Of a stretch of DNA of 64,000 nt, positions 53,092 to 60,883 are shown in pieces. The notes beneath the pieces are model-generated. The model did no database searches, was not told the DNA's origin, and was given only the letters and a program-made list of their open reading frames with translations. Numbering within the stretch: position 1 is the stretch's first letter; each line of letters starts with the position of its first letter. The DNA comes from Sediminibacterium sp. TEGAF015. GTDB lineage: Bacteria; Bacteroidota; Bacteroidia; Chitinophagales; Chitinophagaceae. Both the position numbers and the translations under genes were made by a program. The stretch lies in the NCBI RefSeq assembly GCF_025997995.1, contig NZ_AP026683.1, positions 1,116,501 through 1,180,500 of the forward strand, given 5' to 3'.

Positions 53092-53439
53092 TTAAATATG
53101 CATTTTAGCTTTCTTGGCCATTAATTCTTCAATCGTTTCCTGGTACATTTCATCAGGCACACAGCAGTCTACAGGGCAAACGGCAGCGCATTGAGGCTCT
53201 TCATGGAATCCCTGACATTCGGTACACTTATTGGGGACAATGAAATAGGTATCTAAACTAATGGGGGCAAAACGCTGATCTGCATCAACAGTACTGCCAT
53301 CCATTAATTGAAAACTTCCCTTGATAGTAGTACCATCGGCAATAGCCCACTCTACTCCACCCTCATAAATTGCATTATTAGGACATTCTGGCTCACAGGC
53401 CCCACAATTGATACACTCTTCTGTTATTTTGATTGCCAT
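53092..53439 (-). CDS. 4Fe-4S dicluster ferredoxin
   Basis: A 115-residue protein with two clusters: CINCGACEPECP at the start and CTECQGFHEEPQCAAVCPVDCC near residues 72-93. The middle insertion of about 45 residues (GGVEWAIADGTTIKGSF...) is the feature of this ferredoxin type. It ends with a Lys/Met-rich helix. It is divergent from the acyl-CoA reductase gene, which is the common arrangement in Bacteroidota. Confidence 0.9.
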   Translation of the reverse strand: MAIKITEECINCGACEPECPNNAIYEGGVEWAIADGTTIKGSFQLMDGSTVDADQRFAPISLDTYFIVPNKCTECQGFHEEPQCAAVCPVDCCVPDEMYQETIEELMAKKAKMHI

Positions 53440-53468
53440 ACGAAATGGGTTTGTTAGGTTTGTAAAAT

Positions 53469-53476
53469 TACTTTTG
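53469..53476 (+). promoter_or_regulatory. Promoter -7 element of the acyl-CoA reductase gene
   Basis: TACTTTTG fits TAnnTTTG, 24 nt before the ATG at 53501, in the divergent gap with the ferredoxin gene. Confidence 0.45.
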
Positions 53477-53482
53477 CAGTAC

Positions 53483-53490
53483 CAAAAATA
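53483..53490 (-). promoter_or_regulatory. Promoter -7 element of the ferredoxin operon
   Basis: Minus-strand TATTTTTG fits TAnnTTTG, 43 nt before the ATG at 53439. Opposing elements 6 nt apart suggest that the two promoters compete or are co-regulated. Confidence 0.45.
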
Positions 53491-53500
53491 CGGTTGACAA

Positions 53501-54505
53501 ATGATTTTACAAGAACGAATTGGATTATTATCCCGATTAGGTCAATATATTCTGTCCAATACCCCTGAATGGCAGGAAGTCAAAGAAAAAGCTTATCAAG
53601 AGAACCAGTGGTTTGTTCCGGAATTCATTGAAAAGGCCAGCCAGCAAATTGCCGGGCAGTTCCTGGACGAAAAAAAACTAATCGCCTGGGGGGATCACTA
53701 CCAGATACCCGCCTCTTTGGAAACACCCAGGGAAGTAGGTATAGTTATGGCGGGCAATATCCCTTTGGTGGGATTTCATGATTTTATCTGTGTATTTGTT
53801 TCTGGCCATATTAGTGTTATCAAGCCTTCTTCAAAAGATGAAGTATTGATTAAGCACCTGATAGCGAAGCTATACGAATGGGACATTCGGGTTCAAAACT
53901 GGGTTGGCTTTGCAGAAAAATTGAAAGGGCTGGATGCCTATATTGCAACAGGCAGTAATAATTCCAGCAGGTATTTTGATTATTATTTTGGCAAATACCC
54001 GAATATTATCAGAAAAAATAGAACCTCAGTTGCTATTCTTGACGGATCTGAATCTGCAGAAACCCTTTCATTACTTGCTGATGATGTTTTGCAATATTTC
54101 GGATTAGGATGCAGAAATGTGACACAGGTATACGTGCCAGAAAATTATGCCTTTGAGCCTTTACTAAACGCGCTTAAGAAGTATCCTGAATTTATTGATT
54201 ACCACAAATACAAGCACAACTTTGACTACCACCTTGCTTTGTTGATCATGGGAGGAAAATATTATATGAACAACGACCTGGTTGTGCTTACAGAAAATCC
54301 TTCGCCCTTTTCACCTGTTAGTCAATTGCATTATGCATTCTACCAAAACAAACAAGAACTGGTGGAACAATTGCAGCATGACGAGACGATTCAATGTATT
54401 GTGGGCAAGGACCTGATTCCTTTTGGTAAAGCACAGGCCCCAGAACTTAGTGATTATGCTGACGGAGTAGATACAATGGCATTTTTATCGGCATTATCAA
54501 AATGA
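53501..54505 (+). CDS. LuxC-family acyl-CoA reductase
   Basis: A 334-residue protein of the acyl-CoA/acyl-protein reductase family. VGIVMAGNIPLVGFHDFICVFVSGHISVIKPSSKDEVLIKHLI resembles the aldehyde dehydrogenase-like cofactor region, and DDVLQYFGLGCRNVTQVYVPENY carries the probable catalytic Cys. It reduces acyl-CoA to aldehyde with NADPH by family knowledge. It is shorter than LuxC (about 480). Physiological substrate unknown. Confidence 0.85.
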   Translation: MILQERIGLLSRLGQYILSNTPEWQEVKEKAYQENQWFVPEFIEKASQQIAGQFLDEKKLIAWGDHYQIPASLETPREVGIVMAGNIPLVGFHDFICVFVSGHISVIKPSSKDEVLIKHLIAKLYEWDIRVQNWVGFAEKLKGLDAYIATGSNNSSRYFDYYFGKYPNIIRKNRTSVAILDGSESAETLSLLADDVLQYFGLGCRNVTQVYVPENYAFEPLLNALKKYPEFIDYHKYKHNFDYHLALLIMGGKYYMNNDLVVLTENPSPFSPVSQLHYAFYQNKQELVEQLQHDETIQCIVGKDLIPFGKAQAPELSDYADGVDTMAFLSALSK

Positions 54506-54625
54506 CATTTTTTCGGAAAAATTTGTTAAATGGTGGCATTGGTTACCTGTCAATTAAACAGCTTTGTTTATTTGCTATCTAATAGGCACACTAATTGATT
54601 AATTTTATTAAAACAAACAGCGCAT

Positions 54626-56146
54626 ATGAATTGGAAAAATGGTTTACTGATCGTTGGCATTAGCGCCACTACCGCCCTTGCAAGTGTATGGGGCTACGGT
54701 AAATTTATTGAGAACCAGCAGGCCGGTATACAGGAACAAGGGAAACTACCCGTTAATTATGCTGGATTTTTTGGAGGTACCAATAATGCAGCTTCTGCTG
54801 CTGTAGACTTTACGGCGGCTGCCACTACCGGGACTCCTGCCGTTGTGCATATTAAAACAAGAACCAAGGCCAAGCAAATAAGCAGTTCACAGCGTCAGCG
54901 TAACCCATTCATGGATATGTTTGGGGACGATTTCGGCGATTTCTTTGGCGGCCCCAGAATTCAACCGGAACAAAGAGCAAGTGGAAGCGGCGTAATTATA
55001 ACAGATGATGGTTATATTGTTACCAACAACCATGTGATTGACGGGGCTGATGAAATTAATGTTACCCTTGCCAACAAAAAATCATACAAAGCCACTTTGA
55101 TTGGTCAGGATCCGAACAGTGATCTGGCTGTGATAAAAATTGAAGGAAAATCACTTCCATATATTGTTTATGGCAATAGCGATGAAGCTAAATTAGGACA
55201 ATGGGTACTTGCTATTGGCTATCCTTTTAGTCTGGATGTAACTGTAACCGCAGGTATCATCAGCGCAAAAGCAAGATCAATTGATATTAATGGAAGACAA
55301 GGCGCCAACCCTATTGAATCTTTTATTCAAACAGATGCTGCGGTAAATCCGGGAAATAGCGGCGGAGCCCTTATCAACACCAATGGTGAACTTATTGGTA
55401 TTAATTCTGCCATTGCATCTCCTACTGGTTCTTATGCAGGGTATTCTTATGCAATTCCTGTGAACATGGTTAAGAAAATTGTAACCGACATAGTGAAATT
55501 TGGAACCGTTCAGAGAGCTTTTATTGGCATCAGTTATCCAAAAGAAAACTTAACAGATGAGGCGAAAAGAGAACTGGAAAAAGAATTAGGCACTGCTTAT
55601 AAAGAAGGAGAAGGCGTATACATTACAGATACTCCTGAAGGTGGTGCTGCGGCAAGTGCAGGATTAAAAAAAGGAGATATCATTACCAAGATTCAGGGTG
55701 TAACTATTACAAGTGGACCTGAATTGCAGGAACAGGTTGCCCGTTATAAACCAGGTGACAAAGTAACTGTACAATACAAGCGCGGCGGCAAGGAGAATAC
55801 CGTAACCATTACCCTAAAAAACAAAGCAGGAAATACGGATATTGTTAGAAGTAGCAGTGTTATTGAAAAGCTGGGAGGTGAATTAGTTAACCTTGACAAA
55901 AAGGTAGCTACAGCTAATGATGTTCCAGGTGGGGTATTGGTTAAGAAAGTGGGAAGTGGCTTATTAAGCAAGAGCCGTATGGAAGATGGTTTTGTTATCA
56001 CCGGAATCAACGGCAAGGAAATTGTAAATCTTGACGAATTAAAGATTGCCCTGGGAAATATCAAATCTGGAACCATTCGCATAGATGGCTTCTATCCTGG
56101 ATTTGAAGGTCGTTACACTTATCCCCTTCAGATAACAGAAGAATAA
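54626..56146 (+). CDS. HtrA/DegP-family periplasmic serine protease with two PDZ domains
   Basis: A 506-residue protein with an N-terminal signal or anchor (about 5-25), a long Gly/Ala segment and a trypsin-like domain. The triad is His136 (TNNHVIDG), Asp166 (NSDLAVIKI) and Ser245 (NPGNSGGALIN). A LA-type regulatory loop (FMDMFGDDFGDFFGGP) is present. PDZ1 spans about 295-390 and PDZ2 about 400-500, the second degenerate. It degrades or refolds damaged envelope proteins. A terminator follows 41 nt after the stop. Confidence 0.93.
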   Translation: MNWKNGLLIVGISATTALASVWGYGKFIENQQAGIQEQGKLPVNYAGFFGGTNNAASAAVDFTAAATTGTPAVVHIKTRTKAKQISSSQRQRNPFMDMFGDDFGDFFGGPRIQPEQRASGSGVIITDDGYIVTNNHVIDGADEINVTLANKKSYKATLIGQDPNSDLAVIKIEGKSLPYIVYGNSDEAKLGQWVLAIGYPFSLDVTVTAGIISAKARSIDINGRQGANPIESFIQTDAAVNPGNSGGALINTNGELIGINSAIASPTGSYAGYSYAIPVNMVKKIVTDIVKFGTVQRAFIGISYPKENLTDEAKRELEKELGTAYKEGEGVYITDTPEGGAAASAGLKKGDIITKIQGVTITSGPELQEQVARYKPGDKVTVQYKRGGKENTVTITLKNKAGNTDIVRSSSVIEKLGGELVNLDKKVATANDVPGGVLVKKVGSGLLSKSRMEDGFVITGINGKEIVNLDELKIALGNIKSGTIRIDGFYPGFEGRYTYPLQITEE

Positions 56147-56186
56147 AAGTATGTAAGTCCGATCTTACAAAATCATAGAAATTAAA

Positions 56187-56218
56187 AGCCCTGCATCATT
56201 GATGCGGGGCTATTTTTT
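56187..56218. terminator. Terminator of the htrA gene (formerly shared with the amylase gene)
   Basis: AGCCCTGCATC (56187-56197) / GATGCGGGGCT (56201-56211), with one T:G pair, followed by a T-run. The A-rich side makes it usable on the minus strand, where it would have terminated the amylase operon before the IS inserted between them. Confidence 0.8.
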
Positions 56219-56228
56219 ATCAATCAAC

Positions 56229-56252
56229 TGTCTCGTCCTAGTATATCGATAC
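56229..56252 (+). repeat. Left terminal inverted repeat of the IS3 element
   Basis: TGTCTCGTCCTA at the outer end, CGATAC at the inner end; pairs with 57594-57617. Confidence 0.85.
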
Positions 56253-56266
56253 ACAAAATGTAAAAT

Positions 56267-56701
56267 ATGCAGGACAATCAAGAGAATCAGTATGTTAAGC
56301 GAAAACAAAGTGATTACCCTTTGTCGCTAAAATTAGAGATTATTCAAGAAATTGAACGCGGTAAACTATCCACTAGAGGGGCCATGGTCAAGTATGGGGT
56401 GCAATCTAGGGCAACTATTATTGCCTGGTTAAGAAAATATGGGAACTTTAACTGGGAAAACCAAACTCCCTCGTATATGCCCAAAACCCCAGAGCAAAAG
56501 CTGCTCGAGATGGAATTAAAGATTAAGCTTCTGGAAAAGCAAAAAGCTTTTTTAGAACATCAAGTAGAGCAGGCAGATAAAAAAGCCATGATTTTCGATA
56601 TGATGATCAATTTGGCAGAGAAAGAATATAATATTCCAATAAGAAAAAACTCCTCACCCGAACAATCGACCAATATCGATCAGAAAAAAAAGAAACGCTA
56701 A
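56267..56701 (+). CDS. IS3-family transposase OrfA
   Basis: A 144-residue protein with an N-terminal helix-turn-helix (YPLSLKLEIIQEIERGKLSTRGAMVKYGVQSRATIIAWLRKYG) for end recognition and a C-terminal leucine-zipper-like coiled coil (about 68-115: LLEMELKIKLLEKQKAFLEHQVEQ). Two canonical -1 frameshift heptamers lie near its 3' end in the correct phase: A_AAA_AAC at 56644-56650 and A_AAA_AAG at 56686-56692. Shifting there yields the OrfAB fusion transposase. Confidence 0.9.
   Translation: MQDNQENQYVKRKQSDYPLSLKLEIIQEIERGKLSTRGAMVKYGVQSRATIIAWLRKYGNFNWENQTPSYMPKTPEQKLLEMELKIKLLEKQKAFLEHQVEQADKKAMIFDMMINLAEKEYNIPIRKNSSPEQSTNIDQKKKKR
56644..56692 (+). promoter_or_regulatory. Two in-phase slippery heptamers for OrfA/OrfB frameshifting
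   Basis: A_AAA_AAC (56644-56650) and A_AAA_AAG (56686-56692) both sit in the zero frame of orfA. The orfB frame is open across both and reads RTIDQYRSEKKETLTATC before the first orfB Leu codon. Confidence 0.75.
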
Positions 56702-56715
56702 CAGCTACCTGTGCG

Positions 56716-57570
56716 TTGTTCGGGTTAAGCAGACAGGTCTATTATCGCAGAATTAGGGCTACCAATAAAAGAAAGACACTAGCTCAGGAGGTAATTGATT
56801 TAATTGTTCCTATACGTAGAAGAATGCCACGAATTGGCACAAGAAAATTGTATTTCTTACTAAAGCCTAAATTGGAACTACTTGGAATTGGTCGAGATAA
56901 GTTATTTGCCATTATGAAAGCCAATCACCTAGAAGTAAAGCCTGAAAGGAGTTACAGGATAACAACTTTCTCTCACCATAGGTTCAGAAAGCATAAAGAT
57001 CTGGTAAATGGATTATTTATCACAAGACCAGAACAAGTATGGGTGTCCGATATAACTTATATGCAATCTGCCATTGGACACCACTACCTTGCATTGGTTA
57101 CGGATGCCTACTCAAAGAAAATAGTTGGGTATGACCTATCGAATAATTTACAAACGGAAGGGGTTTTAAGAGCAATGAAAATGGCTATTAAAACAAGAAA
57201 ATATCGAGAAGCAGTACTCATACATCACTCAGACAGAGGCCTACAATATTGCTCCAATGAATATCAAAGGTTACTTAGTAATCATAAAATCACTTGTAGT
57301 ATGACGACAGACTCTGACCCCTACTCAAATGCCATAGCTGAAAGAGTCAATGGAATCATTAAAAATGAGTTTTGTATCGAAAACTACAAAGTTGACCTAA
57401 CTACTCAACAGCAAATTATTAAAGAAACCATTGACATCTATAATCAAGAAAGACCACACTATTCTTGCTCCTATTTAACCCCCAATCAAATGCATTGTCA
57501 ATCTAAACTTCCTATTAAAACCTATAAAAACAAAAAAGGTAGCAGGAACGCTCCTGCTACCTTTGAATAA
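56716..57570 (+). CDS. IS3-family transposase OrfB (DDE integrase core)
   Basis: A 284-residue segment if read from TTG 56716; the frame is open further upstream, and the product is probably made mainly as an OrfAB fusion. It has an HTH_21-like region followed by the rve core. The DDE triad is Asp in WVSDITYM, Asp in HHSDRGLQYCS and Glu in NAIAERVNGIIKNEF. ETIDIYNQERPHYSCSYLTPNQMH is the usual C-terminal end of the family. Its last codons form a hairpin that acts as a minus-strand terminator. Confidence 0.92.
   Translation: MFGLSRQVYYRRIRATNKRKTLAQEVIDLIVPIRRRMPRIGTRKLYFLLKPKLELLGIGRDKLFAIMKANHLEVKPERSYRITTFSHHRFRKHKDLVNGLFITRPEQVWVSDITYMQSAIGHHYLALVTDAYSKKIVGYDLSNNLQTEGVLRAMKMAIKTRKYREAVLIHHSDRGLQYCSNEYQRLLSNHKITCSMTTDSDPYSNAIAERVNGIIKNEFCIENYKVDLTTQQQIIKETIDIYNQERPHYSCSYLTPNQMHCQSKLPIKTYKNKKGSRNAPATFE
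57532..57566 (-). terminator. Inward-facing terminator at the right end of the IS
   Basis: Perfect 13-bp stem AAAGGTAGCAGGA (57535-57547) / TCCTGCTACCTTT (57552-57564) with an ACGC loop. On the minus strand the hairpin is followed by a T-run, so it would stop transcripts entering from the amylase operon. It overlaps the 3' end of orfB. Confidence 0.8.
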
Positions 57571-57593
57571 ACTACTTTTATACTTTAATAACC

Positions 57594-57617
57594 GTATCGG
57601 TTATTTAGGACGGGTCA
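57594..57617 (-). repeat. Right terminal inverted repeat of the IS3 element
   Basis: Read on the minus strand it starts TGACCCGTCCTA. Its first three bases are the stop codon of the amylase gene. Confidence 0.85.
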
Positions 57618-58883
57618 AACTATTTTTTCATACACTATGTATTCCCCTGCCTGTAACTCAAATTTTTCCGTATGGTCAAATTCAAAAATTATACCTGAAA
57701 ATACATTCTTGAAACTTCCTTTTAACCAATCATGGTGAACATGAATACTCAATCTATTCTGCTTGGAAACATTTAATAAAACCATTACAATATGTTTGCC
57801 GCTTCTTCTGAAATATGCCATCAGAGAATGATCCTGATCGGATGGAAGAATAAAAGTTTCCCCTTTGTAAATAGCAGGATTTTCTGCCCGCAGACTTGTC
57901 AGTTTCTGATAAAATTGATGCAGAGATGGTTGCGCTTTCCATTCAATCAAATCCTTATCAAAAAAAGCAAGTCGTTGCAGTAACGGATTCTCTTGCCCAC
58001 TATAAATTAGCGGCATTCCTGACCAAGTAAATGAAAAAACTGACCATGCCAGCGCAGCAGATCCATATTTTTCATATTCTGTTCCATTCCAGCTATTTTC
58101 ATCATGATTCGATGTAAAAAATAATTTAATTGCGTGCTTTGGATAGTGTGAATAAGCGTGCAATACATTTCTAATTTCATGTAAACTGCTATGCCCCTCT
58201 GCATATCGTCCTGTTTCGTGCATCCACCACCATGCATAGGTTGCATCAAATACCTGATGGTAGTCCTGCACTTCGCATTCAGCCAACCAGAAGAGAGGCT
58301 TAGTTAACTCACAACTTAATCTTGCCTGCTGCCAAAAATCAAGAGGCACTAAATGTGCCATATCACAGCGGAAACCATCTATATCAAATTCATTTACCCA
58401 ATAACGCATAGCTTTTATAAGCTCGTGACGCATTTCAGGAACAGCAAAATTTAAATCGATCACATCCTTCCAGCCATTTTTTTCTGTAAAATTACCCTGC
58501 TCGTCTTGCATAATCCAGTCAGGATGTTCCTTCGTCCAATGATGATCACAACCAGTATGATTTGCCACCCAGTCTATAATTACTTTTAACCCAAGGGCAT
58601 GGGCTTTTTCAACCAACAATTTAAAATCGTCCTTACTTCCAAATTCAGGATTGATTTCAGTATAACTACTGCAGGCATAATAACTGCCTAAACTTCCCTG
58701 ACGGTTTACGATGCTGATTGGAGTAACGGGCATTAGCCATAATATGGTAACGCCCATTTCTTTCAGTCTAGGCAGATGATTTATAAATGCAGCAAAAGTT
58801 CCTTCGATTGTATATTGCCGAATATTAACTTCATATAAGGTAGCTGTATGTGCCCAAGGCACAACCTGAAAAGATGATTTCAT
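57615..58883 (-). CDS. GH13 alpha-amylase-family glycoside hydrolase, stop codon supplied by the IS
   Basis: A 422-residue cytosolic GH13 enzyme (no signal peptide). Catalytic residues are visible: nucleophile Asp174 (DGFRCD), acid/base Glu202 (WLAECE) and Asp261 (TSNHDEN), with ADHTG-like VANHTG in conserved region I. The start is ATG 58883; the TTG three codons before is not preferred. The TGA stop is the outermost triplet of the IS right end; removing the IS restores one extra Asp codon and a native TGA. It lies 24 nt after the symporter gene, suggesting joint sugar uptake and breakdown. Substrate specificity is not determined. Confidence 0.9.
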   Translation of the reverse strand: MKSSFQVVPWAHTATLYEVNIRQYTIEGTFAAFINHLPRLKEMGVTILWLMPVTPISIVNRQGSLGSYYACSSYTEINPEFGSKDDFKLLVEKAHALGLKVIIDWVANHTGCDHHWTKEHPDWIMQDEQGNFTEKNGWKDVIDLNFAVPEMRHELIKAMRYWVNEFDIDGFRCDMAHLVPLDFWQQARLSCELTKPLFWLAECEVQDYHQVFDATYAWWWMHETGRYAEGHSSLHEIRNVLHAYSHYPKHAIKLFFTSNHDENSWNGTEYEKYGSAALAWSVFSFTWSGMPLIYSGQENPLLQRLAFFDKDLIEWKAQPSLHQFYQKLTSLRAENPAIYKGETFILPSDQDHSLMAYFRRSGKHIVMVLLNVSKQNRLSIHVHHDWLKGSFKNVFSGIIFEFDHTEKFELQAGEYIVYEKIV

Positions 58884-58915
58884 AATTCCCAAATCTTATT
58901 TGGTAAGATAAGGGT

Positions 58916-60622
58916 TTATCTTTTGAAAAATCCCAAAATGACACTAAAAGCAATTACAGCAAGTGCACCGGCAACATTCAGCCACAAAAAGCCTAGCCCT
59001 ATTATATTGTACTTGTCTAGCAGAAATAAAGCAACTACCAGCAACTCCCCCATAACTGCCGCCCAGAAAACAGCAGTCCCTCCAATTTTTTTAAGATAAA
59101 ATGCAACCAGAAAAATACCGAGAATCACTCCATAAAAAAGCGACCCCAATACATTTACAGCTTCAATCAAACTACCCATACCTGTTGCAAACTGTGCAGT
59201 AATAATACAGAACACACCCCAGAAAAATGTATACCATTTAGAGAGCTGATAATCTTTAAATGATTGTGCTTCCATATTTGCATTACTATGCTGGCTAAAG
59301 AACCGTTTATGAAAATCAACCATGGTGCAAGAAGCCAACGAATTCAGTGCAGCAGCGATGGAACCCCAAGCAGCAAGAAAAATTATGGCAATCAGTAATC
59401 CAACCAGGCCTGCAGGTAAAAAATCAACCACAAACCTCAGGAATATGTAATTGGTATCATTGGTGTCTGCAGTCGGAACTGCTTTTTTAATGACAGCTTT
59501 ATATTCCTTTTTAAGTATAGCCAGTTTTTCTGCGCCGTTAGCAACACTGTCCTTTAAAGCAGGCGTAGCATTCAATACAAAGAGTTTACTGTTTGCCTGC
59601 TGAGAAAACTGTTCATCTTCAAACTGATACCTGATTTGCAGCAATGAATCTTTGTAAGGGGTTTGCATTGCTTTATCTTCCGCAGCCCTGTTAAAGAAAA
59701 TAGGGGAAGGATTAAACTGATAAAAAGTAAACAATAGCGCTCCCAGTAAAAGAATAAAAAACTGCATAGGCACTTTTACCAAGCCATTCATGAGTAGCCC
59801 TAACTTACTTTCCGATTCACTTTTAGCAGTCAGGTATCTTCCAACTTGAGATTGATCGGTACCAAAATAAGAAAGTGCTAGAAAAAAACCACCAATAATC
59901 CCACTGATTATATTGTACCTATCTTTCCAGTCAAATCCATTTTCTGTAAATCCTGTTGTAATAATATTCATTTTGCCAGCAGCCCCACTAACGGCAAGCG
60001 CTTCACTAAACCCTACATTTTCCGGCAAATGCTTTACAATGAGGTAGCCTGCGATGAACATTCCAATGAAAATGATAATTAATTGAATTTGCTGAGTATA
60101 AGCAACCGCTTTGGCGCCGCCAGTAACAGTATATACGATCAACAAGCCTCCCATAACAATATTGGTGTAATAAATATCCCATCCCATTAAAGAAGACAAG
60201 ATGATAGAAGGAGCATAAATACTAATTCCAGTTGACAAACCTCTTGATAATAAAAAAAGTGCAGAAGTAAATGTTCTTGTTTTAACATCAAAGCGCTGTT
60301 CCAGATATTCGTAGGCAGTAATTACTTTTAGTTTGCTGAAAAGAGGAACAAATGTGATACACAAAACCACCATCGCAATTGGAATACCAAAATAATATTG
60401 AACAAAACGCATACCATCGGTAAAAGCCTGACCAGGGGCTGAAAGAAAAGTGATGGCACTTGCCTGTGTACCCATAATACTTAGCAACACAATGTACCAG
60501 GGCATATTGCGGTTACTAAGAAAATACCCTTCCATGTCCTTGCTGGTCTTACTCTTGTAAACCCCATAAGCAATAATTCCAGAAAGAGTTATAATTAAAA
60601 CAATCCAGTCGGTTAATCTCAT
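58916..60622 (-). CDS. Sodium:solute symporter (SSS family)
   Basis: A 568-residue transporter with about 14 transmembrane helices. The N-terminal helix region (MRLTDWIVLIITLSGIIAYGVYKSKTSKDMEGYFLSNRNMPWY) and ITFLSAPGQAFTDGMRFVQYYFGIP are typical of the SSS family. A polar insertion of about 80 residues (about 305-390) interrupts the helices. The ATG overlaps the stop of the tiny upstream gene (ATGA). Co-transcription with a GH13 enzyme and a PIG-L deacetylase suggests a sugar or amino-sugar derivative as substrate (inference). Confidence 0.9.
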   Translation of the reverse strand: MRLTDWIVLIITLSGIIAYGVYKSKTSKDMEGYFLSNRNMPWYIVLLSIMGTQASAITFLSAPGQAFTDGMRFVQYYFGIPIAMVVLCITFVPLFSKLKVITAYEYLEQRFDVKTRTFTSALFLLSRGLSTGISIYAPSIILSSLMGWDIYYTNIVMGGLLIVYTVTGGAKAVAYTQQIQLIIIFIGMFIAGYLIVKHLPENVGFSEALAVSGAAGKMNIITTGFTENGFDWKDRYNIISGIIGGFFLALSYFGTDQSQVGRYLTAKSESESKLGLLMNGLVKVPMQFFILLLGALLFTFYQFNPSPIFFNRAAEDKAMQTPYKDSLLQIRYQFEDEQFSQQANSKLFVLNATPALKDSVANGAEKLAILKKEYKAVIKKAVPTADTNDTNYIFLRFVVDFLPAGLVGLLIAIIFLAAWGSIAAALNSLASCTMVDFHKRFFSQHSNANMEAQSFKDYQLSKWYTFFWGVFCIITAQFATGMGSLIEAVNVLGSLFYGVILGIFLVAFYLKKIGGTAVFWAAVMGELLVVALFLLDKYNIIGLGFLWLNVAGALAVIAFSVILGFFKR

Positions 60623-60732
60623 TTAAATATGTTTGTTATCCATTCAAATAAAATAATCTGACACAACAAAACAATCAGTATAAAAACATACCAGCCACGC
60701 CAGGAACTAAATAAGGGTATTTTTTCTTTCAT
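60619..60732 (-). CDS. 37-residue single-span membrane protein
   Basis: MKEKIPLFSSWRGWYVFILI at the start, then a hydrophobic stretch ending LFEWITNIFK: one transmembrane helix with a basic N-terminus. Its ATG overlaps the stop of the preceding 50-residue gene, and its stop overlaps the symporter ATG, both as ATGA. This four-base coupling on both sides supports it being a real gene, perhaps a small symporter-associated subunit (inference). The frame is open upstream, but that part is the shadow of the overlapping 50-residue gene. Confidence 0.7.
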   Translation of the reverse strand: MKEKIPLFSSWRGWYVFILIVLLCQIILFEWITNIFK

Positions 60733-60881
60733 TTTCTTGATCTTGAGTTTAACAATCCTCCGCCCAATAATCCCAATCCTATCCCAATCAAAAGCCCTGC
60801 TTTTACATTTTTCAAAAACAGACCAATGACTACCCCAATGACTACTAATAAAAAAAAACTGATTTTCTTTCTCGGTTGCAT
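60729..60881 (-). CDS. 50-residue two-helix membrane protein
   Basis: Starts MQPRKKISFFLLVVIGVVIG, has a short loop (KNVKAG) and a second Gly-rich hydrophobic segment ending in LLNSRSRK. The layout is two transmembrane spans with positive charges at both ends. It begins 2 nt after the PIG-L stop and ends overlapping the next small gene (ATGA), so it fits the operon exactly. No family recognised. Confidence 0.68.
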   Translation of the reverse strand: MQPRKKISFFLLVVIGVVIGLFLKNVKAGLLIGIGLGLLGGGLLNSRSRK

Positions 60882-60883
60882 AA

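Larger units (their letters stand above)
56229..57617 (+). mobile_element. Complete IS3-family insertion sequence, 1389 bp
   Basis: Bounded by imperfect inverted repeats: 56229-56252 beginning TGTCTCGTCCTA, and the complement of 57594-57617 beginning TGACCCGTCCTA. They match at 17 of 24 positions, with shared CGTCCTA and CGATAC blocks. AAC at 56226-56228 and at 57618-57620 is a 3-bp target duplication. It contains orfA and orfB in the standard -1 frame relation with slippery sequences. Both frames are intact and the ends are preserved, so it looks recently active. It lies between convergent htrA and amylase genes. Confidence 0.9.
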
